Below are positions 20,801 to 26,852 of a stretch of DNA of 64,000 nt, piece after piece. The DNA comes from Flavobacteriia bacterium. GTDB taxonomy: Bacteria; Bacteroidota; Bacteroidia; Flavobacteriales_D; Crocinitomicaceae. A program made the translations under genes and the position numbers. Each line of letters opens with the position of its first letter. The stretch's first letter is position 1. The stretch spans positions 1 through 64,000 of the forward strand of contig CANHRS010000006.1 of assembly GCA_947463445.1 (NCBI GenBank), in the 5' to 3' direction. The notes under the pieces were generated by a model. It saw only the letters and a list, made by a program, of their open reading frames with translations, was not told the origin of the DNA and did not search any database.

Positions 20801-21933
20801 CTATTCCAAATTTTAAAGGTGTAAATACCTCCACAAATACTCCAAACATTTCCTTAATTACTGTTACACCTTCCAAAGGGGTATGTAAAGGAAAATCTAT
20901 AACTTTCAAAATGTTGGTGCGTCCTAATCCAATTCCAAAAACAAGTCCGATAAAAATAATTTGTCCTGGTGACTCTTTATTAATAAAAGGAATAACACCT
21001 ACAGGAATTTCTCCTGATTATCAGTATTTTTGGACGCCAGATGCTACGCTTGGCTGTTTAGATTGTCCGCAAGTTTGGGCAAAACCAACTAAAACAACGG
21101 AGTATACATTTATTGCCAAAGATGCATTTGGATGTGTAGGTAAAGATAAATTTACCATGCTTGTACGGGACATTCCTTTGATACAGGCAAATGATACAAC
21201 ACTTTGTGGAGAAACGAAAGAAATAACGTTAAAAGGTACCGGCGGTGTGACTTATGAGTGGAGTAATGGAATTGTTAATGGACAGCCTTTTACACCAAAT
21301 TTTGGAGTAAATAAATATGCATTGACTGGTAAAGATAAACACGGATGTGTATACACGGATACAGTAGTTGTAAGTGTTCTAACACAACCAAAAGCTTCCT
21401 TTACACTAAGTACCAACGAAGTTTTTGCTGCGCCGACACAACCTGCAAGTATTTTAATTACAAATACCAGTATAAATGGAAAAAAATATGTTTTCAATTA
21501 TGGTAATGGAGATTCTATAGTGGAAACAGCAACTTTAGAACCAAAAACTGCAATATATCAATATCCTGGTGTTGCAACTGTTGGTTTAATCGTCTACAAT
21601 GGTGCTTGTTCGGATGCAGCTAGTCTACCTATCATTATTAAAAAAATTGATACCACCTCAATTGTAAAATTACCAAATGTGTTCACACCAAATGGCGATG
21701 GTGAAAATGATGAATTTATGATTTTTGTGAAAAACCCAAAAACAGTTCGTCTTACAATCTTTAACCGTTGGGGTAATCCTGTCTACGAAATTACGGAAAC
21801 AACACCTTCATGGGACGGAATAATAAATGGAAATTTGGCAGCAGAAGGTGTGTATTTTTATGAATACTTCATTGAGACACAAAGTGGACCACCTTTGAAA
21901 GGAAATGGCTATGTGCAATTGATTCGAAAATAA
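8863..21933 (+). CDS. Giant secreted repeat protein with Ig-like and PKD-like modules and a CHU_C/T9SS C-terminal domain
   Basis: A 4356-residue exported protein, about a fifth of the window in one uninterrupted frame. Residues 1-33 are a signal peptide ending ...SSFIFG before QN. Residues 254-1574 hold 17 Ig-like (BIg2-type) modules of about 78 residues (pattern 'G.W.SS....A.I...G.VTG...G.T.ISYTVT..GC'). Residues 1575-3373 hold ten composite modules of about 171 residues and a half module. Then come further PKD-like domains, including three alike units of about 95 residues (LTASITGDKTVC...). Residues 4267-4356 (LPNVFTPNGDGENDEF ... LKGNGYVQLIRK) are the gliding-motility-associated CHU_C tail that directs export by T9SS and surface attachment. 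No enzyme domain is visible. Likely role: adhesin or surface fibre, by inference from architecture. It stands alone, divergent from suf, with a TATTTTTG box at 8806-8813 but no good -33 element. Confidence 0.93.
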   Translation: MIYKQPISVKKTTSYLNGILIFISCFLSSFIFGQNIIAETFNSTGGPYPRNNMCPNSSKFIGVKVTNKGPGSLPKNTLITITVKITAPNTTTKTFTEKFNTPTVIALDNSDWFTFVSPTNIADLSKQGAYDFAIAATYASDTPPTAVDGFDAHQALYVAGNVLDLLSASPDRSLCKSVELDTIKYEISYNADSAYASNLPPGVSASWKSPILKIVGKPTSATNSPYNYTVRATGACPSIYDSILTGVVTVTDLPKISYTGNNPICEGFSSSASPSFGGTWKSTNVLVATISPNAGSILAVSPGKTKFYFKTNLASACSDTLPEFIVNPLPTVDPIGGPTKVCVNAKIQLTNTNKTGTWSSLDPSKATINATTGEVTGVSDGPCTIEYMVVALGCTTVVSTTITVNKLPTVNLTSGTKQACLGKTTQLTNGISNGVWLSGTPATASISAQGLVTGLAAGSSLISYTVTDANNCSKSDTTTVRIYAYPSVDPITSITKTICQNDSTQVTSITPDGVWSSAKTTIATIDVNGKVKGIAGGKSEISYVVTKNGCATSVTDTITVNPLPVVDMISGAGSVCVGTKSTLTNTTPNGVWDSSNKTVATINGSGEITTLTAGTTEISYKVTILGCITTAKKTITVFNMPSVNPITGITTVCEKASTPLSSATSGGVWSNTNNSVATISATGVVTGVKSGTSTISYAVTENGCTTTNQTTVTVTPLPIVPAITGIDSICVGDSSKFFNVKLTGTWSSADVTIAKVNATTGFVTGMKAGTTKITYTVIENGCSSSVEKTIKVNPLPVIQAISGSDKVCSGKNIQLSNSTSAGVWASRNQSIASISAVGLVSGNTKGITTISYTVTLRGCVDSVVSNVTVNQSPILSAISSSGGTNICPTKTSQMSATPIGGVWTSPASSIVSIDDKTGLALGIAKGSSIITYTVTSAEGCISDKTYTLSVDEAPTVAAILGSPTVCQGETTILTCSTPNGTWSSASPLVASIDPSTGKVTGNKAEDSTIIAYTVLLNNCSTSSYFKIKVNPMPTVNPISGDLTVCSGKNTSLSNTTPGGAWSSTYIDTATISATGVVTGIKGGKTEIKYAVTSKGCTTTQKATVTVVNSPIVPDITGSTSICVNSTSLLKNSANNGTWKSDSTKYATIDPLTGLVSGKAAGTSLIRYAVTLDGCTTEKTTMVTVKPLPNVDVISGPTNVCVGENISLTNTTKLGQWSSSDNSIASVNGAGVVTGVKGGAITINYTVTFDGCSNASSSLIAVNNLPPVEAISGITTFCSGLTSKLSCTPLGGTWSSGNTNVVTVDKNGVAFGVSQGPGSITYTVIDNGCTSKSLVNVLINQTPEVAEITGDPSVCIGSTMNLQCVTQGGNWASESTGVATIDQTGLVKSVNPGSSVISYTKIVGSCTNKKTDTITVYAMPVVAKTSGIFDICAGLSTTLKNDTTGGKWSSSNPKIAIIDGFGKLTGVSAGSAKIYYAVSKNGCTTIDSVTVNITGALQVLPITGNTTICENSTTVLKNETPNGTWSSSSDAIATINSNTGVVTGIKSGQTTITYSVVTNGVCPQLAQTTVIVNQVPIVNTISNITVCEGGKVNEIVFTGNSSPTYQWQNNNTSIGLPSSGTGNIPEFIGTGTVKGGVSKTALIQVKPNLNGCEGLPKSFSITVKSEENPAFSYPSNSYCNLDANPVPLFTPTTTIGGYFSAFPKGLTIDSLSGVVALKTSSDGYYSIKYTTSVGGKCAQDSTVFLSISNNPSVFGSLDQTACEGADFNPVNFAGSPGSMFRWTNSESSIGLTTNGLGNISKFTGTGTKTTGLNITGKIIVTPFSGSCLGTKDTFLLTVKAKDSANFNYPSNSYCNLDPNPKAILLGKKGGVFTASPAGMTLNPSTGLITLSSSTAGLYTIKYTTKDGCTNSDSLKITIGENPSVDNSVSQIQCIGSAFDPIKFTGSPGTSFDWVNDNPSIGLAASGNGNIPAFTGTGVSASKTTLTAKITVKPSIGSCPGAEKSFTLTLNYSDDVAISYSDNSYCAKDINPKPTIISGPKNGVFSATPVGLSLNELDGTINITGSKEGYYQVMYRTNGVCADTAIVPIGVSFEPIVDLVLGQTVCAGVAFTPTKFTGSPGAIFEWKNSNTAIGLAADGNKEIQSFVSTNNTKAPISSTVTVTPRAGKCIGTPRSFDLMVNPVDDATFNYAASHYCVGLEDATPIFSGTKSGKFTSSPTNGIILDPNSGKISLAASNAGSYNITYVTNGICPKVTSQLIKINPVPIVNPVTNQTVCQDNTFDAINFTGTTSTIFNWSNTDTLIGLASNGTGGIAPFKAQGTIKGGGPRSALLKVTPYIESCVGSPIEILLTVNSKDNPLFNYSDNSFCTSQTNPIPTLKGTTGGYFTATPAGIDLDPVSGTINLANSTSNTYRITYTTKGSCKADSTINIGIGSGPIVDSIINQTICAEESFSKIEFSGNPAAVYDWTNTNTTIGLSASGSGNIEKFKAVGTVPGGSDTTALIIVTPRIGTCIGKSRSFALKVKALDDASFSYSNTSFCKTENNPSPTITGLKDGKFTFSPIGLAMNAAGDINLGNSTSGSYTITYAVNKRCPNVATFPISIGSLPNVTSILDQSVCVGSSFDTIRFTGSIGAQFSWTNGNTLIGLPASGSGDINSFIGLSAVKSSITVIPFVGQCSGPAKTFNLIANPLVPTTVSYANPSYCLNPPGQAKPTPTVTGPTGGSYSVFPSGLSLDVSNGSVDLDKSLSGNYTVTYALNGVACATNATTKIAVGENPSVSDIISQTVCKGIRFNEIVFSGTQGTQFSWVNSNPSIGLSANGTGNISAFYGINGTKNKVTSVITVTPSVGKCIGTSKSFTLNINPADDASFSYTANKFCADESNPAPSITNKGGVFSASKLGIELDKDNGVIDLNKSIPGLYNITYLTKGNCPDVYTEAITLVPKPSINPILDTTVCNGSNFNTIIFKGSSNTQFDWINNNESIGLPKSGVSDITSFKAKGTIPGGSAIKSKIVVTPKIDGCLGKSISFELNVNASDAPYFYYDKYSICQNDPFPPKAILNGTKNGVFSALPSGLSINNISGEIAIATSLVNTYAVTYTTNGACPKDSTRSIIINPTPILNDLVNQEKCQDAIFDTIFFKGTANTTFKWENSNVTIGLSKDGVGNIPAFKAKGTVNGSSPVIGTITVTPEINGCFGVKKSLTLTVNQLDNPAFKYDDNSFCKIQANPTPVITGTKGGYFTFTPNGLVIDNATGTINLIATTPNNYLITYNTIGICKKDSTVSIGIGTDPSLEDIDDQDVCEGTSFDPVVFKGKPGTVFSWKNSNASVGIPTNGTTNIPAFIASGVVNFRDTIAQMVVTSRIGICFGKDTVNFKYKVRAKPNIKGRIVQAPLTSLFLKDTSICKGTNIKLIATGITKNTDYQWTPITGLLGFPTNGASVTTNLDSTQQFVVSGINQFGCSNSDSVMVRVFNPKITNILKDTTVCAGSSFRPIKFIGNTPTPSFTWTNSLTSIGLPGSGVGDIPAFIGTNNTTNSSLAATITITPKYTIPSSGLVCNGAKSIVKLSVNQSDNPSFTGYLSQYCASETASTVPFITGTKNGVFSSSPFGLVLNPNSGQLFPTASMAKSYYVKYTTKGVCPKADSMSLTIKPILTASITGDKTVCRDAIQPVITFKGANGKAPYTFKYSVNGGAAKEIKSKVATDSVTIAVPTDIAGTFVYSLLSMEESSASNCSNAVSGNVTINVNTLPIAQITGNATVCEGGSPPNITFTGVNGTSPFTFMYAVNGVTQPAISTKNGDYSVNVTQPTTTNATYTYSLIGIKDGSTLGCYQPQNNSITVSVKKLPTATIAASAKSICINGSNPTITFTGANGIQPYTFEYKINGVSNYITSNNGSSAVLDVPSNIPNKYVYELVSVKDGGQFTCTNIAIFAKDSVDVISGAFVDPIEDRTVCKDNNSGVINFTGSTNSTFSWYTNNTTTGLISSGKDSIPNFKGVNTSTNTPNISLITVTPSKGVCKGKSITFKMLVRPNPIPKTSPIKIICPGDSLLIKGITPTGISPDYQYFWTPDATLGCLDCPQVWAKPTKTTEYTFIAKDAFGCVGKDKFTMLVRDIPLIQANDTTLCGETKEITLKGTGGVTYEWSNGIVNGQPFTPNFGVNKYALTGKDKHGCVYTDTVVVSVLTQPKASFTLSTNEVFAAPTQPASILITNTSINGKKYVFNYGNGDSIVETATLEPKTAIYQYPGVATVGLIVYNGACSDAASLPIIIKKIDTTSIVKLPNVFTPNGDGENDEFMIFVKNPKTVRLTIFNRWGNPVYEITETTPSWDGIINGNLAAEGVYFYEYFIETQSGPPLKGNGYVQLIRK
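9622..13584 (+). repeat. 17 tandem Ig-like (BIg2-type) coding repeats of about 78 codons
   Basis: Each unit starts with a Pro-x-Val/Ile segment such as PSVNPITGITTVCE, carries a G-x-W-S-S core, a VATISATGVVTGVKSG-like strand and ends in an N-G-C segment before the next unit. Nearly all units carry one Cys in the first strand and one in the NGC segment, a candidate disulfide per module. Protein similarity is clear, but the DNA copies have diverged widely, so this is an old array and not a recent expansion. Confidence 0.9.
13585..18981 (+). repeat. 10.5 tandem composite coding repeats of about 171 codons
   Basis: Each full unit has an A half of about 95 residues (PIV..I..QTVC....F..I.FTGSPGT.F.W.N.N..IGL...G.G.I..F) and a B half of about 75 residues (F.YSDNSYC....NP.P.ITG.K.G.FSA.P.GL.L....G.I.L..S..G.Y.ITYTTNG.C). 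Units begin with PIVNTISNITVC, PSVFGSLDQTAC, PSVDNSVSQIQC, PIVDLVLGQTVC and so on. The eleventh (PSLEDIDDQDVC) keeps only its A half. An isolated further copy (PKITNILKDTTVC) and another A-like half (AFVDPIEDRTVC) occur downstream. Confidence 0.88.
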
Positions 21934-21989
21934 TAATCATTGTTACATAAAGAAAAATTAAATTCGCAAAAAATTAAAATTAAATAGAA

Positions 21990-22700
21990 ATGGGAAGAGC
22001 GTTCGAATATCGTAGAGCATCGAAAGAAAAACGTTGGGATAAAATGTCAAGATTATTTCCAAAATTAGGAAAAGCAATCACAATGGCAGCAAAAGAAGGA
22101 GGTGAAGATCCTTCAACAAATGCTAAATTACGTACAGCAATTCAAAATGCGAAGGCGCAGAATATGCCTAAGGATAATATTGAGTCGGCTATTAAAAGAG
22201 CAACACAAAAAGATACTGCTAACTTCAATGAGATAAATTATGAAGGAAAAGGTCCTCATGGTGTGTTAATTTATATTGAGTGTGCAACGGATAACTCAAC
22301 GCGTACTGTAGCAAATGTAAAATCCTATTTTAATAAATCTGGAGGAACTGTAGTGCCAAATGGTCAATTAGAATTCATGTTTGATAGAAAATCAGTTTTT
22401 GAATTAGCTTTGAAAGATGGTCTAGATTCGGAAGAGTTAGAATTAGAATTGATTGATGCTGGTTGTGAATCTATCGAAGTAGAAGAAGATAAATATGTTG
22501 TATATGGTGACTTTACTTCCTTTGGGACATTATCTAAAGCAATAGACGATTTACAATTGGAGGTATTGAAAGCTACACTTCAACGAATTCCAACTTCTCC
22601 AATAGAGTTGACAGAAGAACAAATGGTAGATATTGAAAAATTGTTGGATAAAATCGAAGAAGACGATGATGTACAACAAGTGTTTACAAATATTGCTTAA
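21990..22700 (+). CDS. yebC: YebC/PmpR family protein
   Basis: Conserved YebC family protein of 236 residues. The family is described as DNA-binding regulators, and some members act in translation of proline stretches; the role here cannot be settled from sequence. The N-terminus [48 protein letters not shown] and the following block [19 protein letters not shown] are diagnostic, as is the middle segment [19 protein letters not shown]. The start is unambiguous. It lies 56 bases after the giant gene and is closed by a strong terminator, so it is probably monocistronic. Confidence 0.95.
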   Translation: MGRAFEYRRASKEKRWDKMSRLFPKLGKAITMAAKEGGEDPSTNAKLRTAIQNAKAQNMPKDNIESAIKRATQKDTANFNEINYEGKGPHGVLIYIECATDNSTRTVANVKSYFNKSGGTVVPNGQLEFMFDRKSVFELALKDGLDSEELELELIDAGCESIEVEEDKYVVYGDFTSFGTLSKAIDDLQLEVLKATLQRIPTSPIELTEEQMVDIEKLLDKIEEDDDVQQVFTNIA

Positions 22701-22711
22701 TTATAGTATAC

Positions 22712-22743
22712 GAGGCTATCTGAAAAGGTAGCCTCAATTTTTT
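22712..22743 (+). terminator. Rho-independent terminator after yebC
   Basis: GAGGCTA and TAGCCTC form a perfect 7-base stem around a 10-base loop, followed by AATTTTTT. The rsmI start codon lies 6 bases past the T run, so transcription of the next operon must either read through or begin inside yebC. Confidence 0.85.
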
Positions 22744-22748
22744 CCACC

Positions 22749-23441
22749 ATGGCTGAACTGATACTTGTACCAACTCCCGTAGGTAATCTTGAAGATATAA
22801 CACTTCGAGCGATTCGCATCTTAAAAGAAGCAACTATTATATATGCTGAAGATACTAGGGTGACAAAGAAATTATTGAATCATTTAGAAATTCAGAAACA
22901 AGTATACCCGTTTCATGCACATAATGAACATAAAATGCTTGGCAATGTAATGGAATATGTTAAATCTTCTGAATTAACAGTCTTAGTTTCAGACGCAGGA
23001 ACTCCTGCCATTTCAGATCCTGGATTTTTATTGGTACGCGCTTGTATTGAAGAAGGTATTAAGGTTTCCTGTTTACCTGGACCGACAGCCGTAATCCCTG
23101 CATTAGTAGGCAGCGGTTTTCCGTGTGATCGTTTTTGTTTTGAAGGATTTTTACCACATAAAAAAGGAAGACAAACGAAGTTGATGGAACTCGCTCAAGA
23201 AGAAAGAACAATCGTTTTGTATGAATCACCTCATCGTTTAGTGAAATGTTTGACGCAAATTGAAGAGTTTTTTGAACCAACACGTAAAGTTTGTGTGGTT
23301 CGTGAGATTTCTAAGATTTACGAAGAATATCAACGTGGAGAAGTTATGGAAGTTCGCAAACATTACGAACTAAAACCACCAAAAGGAGAAATAGTCGTTG
23401 TAATTGAAGGAAAACCGGCAACAAAAAAAAACAAAGAATAA
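22749..23441 (+). CDS. rsmI: 16S rRNA (cytidine1402-2'-O)-methyltransferase RsmI
   Basis: SAM-dependent methyltransferase that 2'-O-methylates C1402 of 16S rRNA near the P site. The tetrapyrrole-methylase fold is plain: LILVPTPVGNLEDITLRAIRILKEA at the start, AEDTRVTKKLLNH, the glycine-rich VSDAGTPAISDPGFLLVR and LPGPTAVIPALVGSGFPCDRFCFEGFLP. Length 230 residues is usual. The end is lysine-rich (ATKKNKE). It heads a run with the flippase and heme A synthase. Confidence 0.95.
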   Translation: MAELILVPTPVGNLEDITLRAIRILKEATIIYAEDTRVTKKLLNHLEIQKQVYPFHAHNEHKMLGNVMEYVKSSELTVLVSDAGTPAISDPGFLLVRACIEEGIKVSCLPGPTAVIPALVGSGFPCDRFCFEGFLPHKKGRQTKLMELAQEERTIVLYESPHRLVKCLTQIEEFFEPTRKVCVVREISKIYEEYQRGEVMEVRKHYELKPPKGEIVVVIEGKPATKKNKE

Positions 23442-23451
23442 TTTAATATTA

Positions 23452-24894
23452 ATGCAAAAAAAGTTTCTTTCAAATCTAGTCTGGATGGTTTTTTTTAATC
23501 TATTGATTAAACCATACGCTATTTTTGGAATTGACGCAGAAGTGCAAAATCGTGTAGGAACTGAGGAATATGGACTCTACTTTACACTGCTCAATTTTTC
23601 TTATTTATTTAATATTTTTCTGGATTTAGGTATCACCAACTATAATACGCGTTATGTAGCTCAACATCCTAATCTGGTGAAACGCTATATCGGAAATATT
23701 TTGAGCCTTAGACTCGTGTTGTTTGGTGTATATGTAGTTTTAAGTATCGGTCTTGCTTTGCTTTTAGGATACGATGCAAATCAATTTTGGTTTGTATACG
23801 TGTTGATATTTAATCAGTTTTTAATTAGTATTCTACTCTATTTTAGAAGTTGTTTTGCCGGTCTACTGCTTTTTAAATGGGATATATTTCTTTCTATTCT
23901 AGATAGAATATTGTTAATTGTACTAGTTTCTATTTTATTGTACCATCCATTTTTTGCTAATAAGTTTGATATAAAATGGTTTGCTTTAGCGCAAACGGTT
24001 TCTTTTTTAATAGCTGTTTTGGTCGCTGTTTTACTGGTTTTCAAGAGGATTGGATTACCCCGTTTACATTGGGGCAAAGCATTTAATCTTGTAATATTAA
24101 AGAAAAGTTTTCCATATGCATTATTAATTCTATTGATGATGTTATATACTCGCGTAGACGCTATGATGATCGAGCGACTTCATATACATGGTAATAAGCA
24201 GGTTGGGATTTATGCACAAGCGTTTCGTATGCTTGATGCAAGTTTAATGTTTATCATGTTATTTACTGGATTATTATTTCCTTTATTTTCTAGAATTTTA
24301 AAAGATAAAACGAGTATTATTCCGCTATTAGATACCTCTTCTAAATTGGTGGTAGCATTCACTACGATAATGAGCTTTACCTGTTGTTTATATGCTTTCT
24401 TTATTCTAGATACTATTTATTTACATGATATTCTATTTGTTGTGCCTACATTTCAAATTTTAATGTTAAGCTTAATACCTACAGCATTTATTTTTGTTTA
24501 TGGAACATTAATGACCGCTAATGGGGATTTAAAGCATTTGAATATTTTGTCGTTAATAGGATTAGTAATGAATGTAATCCTAAACTTTATTTTAATTCCA
24601 AAGCATGGTGCTTTTGGGGCTGCTATAGCTACATTTACGACACAACTATTGATAGCCGTTTTTTATTTTTTATCTGTTTGGAAACAATTTCAATTACAGC
24701 TTAAAAGAAAAGAGTTATTTCGCTATAGTGTCTATGGTGCATGGTGTTTTTGTGCTGCCTGGGTAAGTAATCAATTAGTGATAGTTAGCAATCAATTCTT
24801 TACTTTTATTGCGTTATTAATTGTTGGTATGCTAGTGTTGGGATTAATTCCAATCAAAAAAATGCTCTCTTCGTTTAAAAAAGAAATACTGTAG
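23452..24894 (+). CDS. Oligosaccharide flippase (Wzx/MATE-like) membrane protein
   Basis: Polytopic inner-membrane protein of the polysaccharide biosynthesis/flippase group, predicted to move lipid-linked glycans across the membrane. I start it at MQKKFLSNLVWMVFFNLLIKPYAIFGID, 480 residues, which leaves 10 bases after rsmI; the track's start lies inside rsmI and adds a charged stretch unlike the family. About 12-14 hydrophobic segments can be counted. Family-like features are NRVGTEEYGLYFTLLNFSYLFNIFLDLG and the paired motif GAAIATFTTQLL near the C-terminus. No glycosyltransferase cluster is nearby, so the substrate is unknown. It ends 2 bases before ctaA. Confidence 0.85.
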   Translation: MQKKFLSNLVWMVFFNLLIKPYAIFGIDAEVQNRVGTEEYGLYFTLLNFSYLFNIFLDLGITNYNTRYVAQHPNLVKRYIGNILSLRLVLFGVYVVLSIGLALLLGYDANQFWFVYVLIFNQFLISILLYFRSCFAGLLLFKWDIFLSILDRILLIVLVSILLYHPFFANKFDIKWFALAQTVSFLIAVLVAVLLVFKRIGLPRLHWGKAFNLVILKKSFPYALLILLMMLYTRVDAMMIERLHIHGNKQVGIYAQAFRMLDASLMFIMLFTGLLFPLFSRILKDKTSIIPLLDTSSKLVVAFTTIMSFTCCLYAFFILDTIYLHDILFVVPTFQILMLSLIPTAFIFVYGTLMTANGDLKHLNILSLIGLVMNVILNFILIPKHGAFGAAIATFTTQLLIAVFYFLSVWKQFQLQLKRKELFRYSVYGAWCFCAAWVSNQLVIVSNQFFTFIALLIVGMLVLGLIPIKKMLSSFKKEIL

Positions 24895-24896
24895 CT

Positions 24897-25922
24897 ATGA
24901 ATTTTACTTACTCACGTTTTTTTATTTCCCTAAATTGGACAACTTTAGTCTTTATATATCTTGTTGTAATTGCAGGTAGTTTTGTGCGTATCACAGGAGC
25001 AGGAATGGGATGCCCAGATTGGCCGAAATGTTTTGGACAATATATCCCACCGACAAATGAAAATGCTTTACCTCCAGATTATAAAGATATTTATGCATCT
25101 AAACGCGGAAAGAAAATTGAACGATTTGCTAGTTTTTTAGATAAAATTGGTTTTTCCGATATCGCAATAAAATTGAGAAATGATAAATCGCTTTTAATCG
25201 AACAAGATTTTAATGCAAAAAAAACCTGGACAGAATATATTAATCGACTTTTCGGTGTACTTGCCGGATTTGGTGTACTATTTATTTTTGTTAGTGTATT
25301 ACGCAAATATAGGTCGAAAAAATTAGTGCTTTTAGCCACAAGTAATTTGATTATATTAGTTGTACAAGCATGGTTTGGATCTATTGTTGTTGCTACAAAT
25401 TTGGTGCCCTGGACAATTACTGTACACTTGTTTTTAGCACTTGTGATTATTATGCTTCAATTATTACTTGTAATGGAGGTAAGTAATACTCAAAGTAAAA
25501 AAATAATGGCTACATCTAAAATTAAATCCTTTATATGGATTGTCTTATTGATCACCTTTGTGCAACTGTTTCTAGGAACGCAAGTACGTGAATCCATTGA
25601 TGTATTGGTGAAACAAGGGTATACAAGAGAATATTGGGTAAATCATTTGGGTTTACCATTCTTTATCCACCGAAGTTTTTCCTGGATTGTGTTAATAGGT
25701 ATGGGGTATATGTTTTGGCTCAATAAAAAATCTGAGAATGTACAGATTGTATCTACCTCTTTTTATATTCTGATAGCCGAAATACTTACGGGAGTTCTTT
25801 TAGCATATGCTGATATGCCAGGCTTGGTTCAAACCGCACATTTACTTTTTGCTACTGTTATGTTTGGAGTCTTGTTTACTGCTGCAATTCGTTTCGGTAA
25901 AAAAGAAGGAATAAACGCCTAG
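24897..25922 (+). CDS. ctaA: Heme A synthase, COX15/CtaA family
   Basis: Membrane enzyme that oxidises the C8 methyl of heme O to give heme A for cytochrome c oxidase. The 341-residue protein has about eight hydrophobic segments in two homologous halves. Telling features are GSFVRITGAGMGCPDWPKCFGQYIPP at the end of helix 1, with a cysteine pair, and conserved His residues in WTITVHLFLALV, PFFIHRSFSWIV and VQTAHLLFATVMFG. The gene is 2 bases from the flippase and convergent with the DUF6089 gene 9 bases beyond its stop. Confidence 0.92.
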   Translation: MNFTYSRFFISLNWTTLVFIYLVVIAGSFVRITGAGMGCPDWPKCFGQYIPPTNENALPPDYKDIYASKRGKKIERFASFLDKIGFSDIAIKLRNDKSLLIEQDFNAKKTWTEYINRLFGVLAGFGVLFIFVSVLRKYRSKKLVLLATSNLIILVVQAWFGSIVVATNLVPWTITVHLFLALVIIMLQLLLVMEVSNTQSKKIMATSKIKSFIWIVLLITFVQLFLGTQVRESIDVLVKQGYTREYWVNHLGLPFFIHRSFSWIVLIGMGYMFWLNKKSENVQIVSTSFYILIAEILTGVLLAYADMPGLVQTAHLLFATVMFGVLFTAAIRFGKKEGINA

Positions 25923-25931
25923 TTTAGTTTA

Positions 25932-26753
25932 TTAATGCTTAAAACACTCGTCCGGATTTCCTAATCGAATAGTAAAGGTTACACCATATACAAAATACCA
26001 ATCTTTCGTCTGACTATTTCCTCGAGGACCATAAGGTGAACCATTGATATTACGATTGGAAAGCGCAACAGTCAATGGACTAGCGACTTCTGTTAACTGC
26101 CCTTTATCGATAAATCTATCGCTACTGACATCGTCTAAATAATCGGTAAATGTTTTCCGAACACCATATTCCATCCCAAAACAAAAAATATTCCCAAAGG
26201 GATATTTAAAGCCAATACCAAAAGGAAGAGAAAATTGATTTTTACTATAATACATTTTCGAATTCAATGTTGTACCTTGACCTTCTGTACCTAATGTTCG
26301 TAATTCTATAGTTTCCCCAAGATAATTGGTGGTTGGATTCATTTGAAAATAGGCAACTTCTGCAAAAAGATAACCGGAACCGCGGTACACTTTATTTCCT
26401 AACTGAAATGGAAAGTAATTAAATTCTACACCAGCGCCAATTTCGGTAATGTTCGAAGCGAATGAGAGATTTCTATTGGTATATACGCCTGCATAATTGG
26501 AAGATGATTTTGCATCATCGGCTATAACACTTCCCTGTATGAGTAACGCACGTAACGCCAATCGCGGATTGATATTGTATTTTGTAATTATTCCAAATGC
26601 TATCTGTGAATTCTTAAAATGCGCTAGGGTGTTAAGATCCCCGATATAATAAGACGCACCTCCAAAAATTCCAACTTCACTTTTGGATAAGAAATTTTGC
26701 CGTTGACTCAAAACAACAACGGGTAAGAATAAAAGGATTAAATAAAATCGCAT
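25932..26753 (-). CDS. DUF6089-family outer-membrane beta-barrel protein
   Basis: Exported beta-barrel of 273 residues. I take the start at MRFYLILLFLPVVVLSQRQNF, which gives a clean signal peptide ending near VLSQ; the track's longer start adds a basic 17-residue stretch that hides it. SEVGIFGGASYYIGDLN with later alternating hydrophobic strands and the aromatic-ended final strand (YGVTFTIRLGNPDECFKH) fit the DUF6089 family common in Bacteroidota. The function of the family is unknown to me. It lies convergent to ctaA and downstream of a terminator, so it is likely monocistronic. Confidence 0.78.
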   Translation of the reverse strand: MRFYLILLFLPVVVLSQRQNFLSKSEVGIFGGASYYIGDLNTLAHFKNSQIAFGIITKYNINPRLALRALLIQGSVIADDAKSSSNYAGVYTNRNLSFASNITEIGAGVEFNYFPFQLGNKVYRGSGYLFAEVAYFQMNPTTNYLGETIELRTLGTEGQGTTLNSKMYYSKNQFSLPFGIGFKYPFGNIFCFGMEYGVRKTFTDYLDDVSSDRFIDKGQLTEVASPLTVALSNRNINGSPYGPRGNSQTKDWYFVYGVTFTIRLGNPDECFKH

Positions 26754-26805
26754 ACATTTCCATAAACGTATTTTTCGTCTTTTTGTTGCAATGTATTTAT
26801 ACAAA

Positions 26806-26835
26806 AAAAGGGAAAATCAATCGACTTTCCCTTTT
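26806..26835 (-). terminator. Terminator after the T9SS cargo gene
   Basis: AAAAGGGAAA and TTTCCCTTTT form a perfect 10-base stem with a 10-base loop. On the minus strand the stem ends in a run of Ts and lies about 18 bases after the stop of the upstream gene. It also separates that gene from the DUF6089 gene. Confidence 0.85.
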
Positions 26836-26852
26836 CTATAGTTTGTAATATT

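Noticed and set aside
8863-21933. CRISPR or DNA-level tandem repeat in the giant gene
   Set aside because: Periodicity is at protein level only; DNA copies are strongly diverged, with no constant repeat-spacer pattern.
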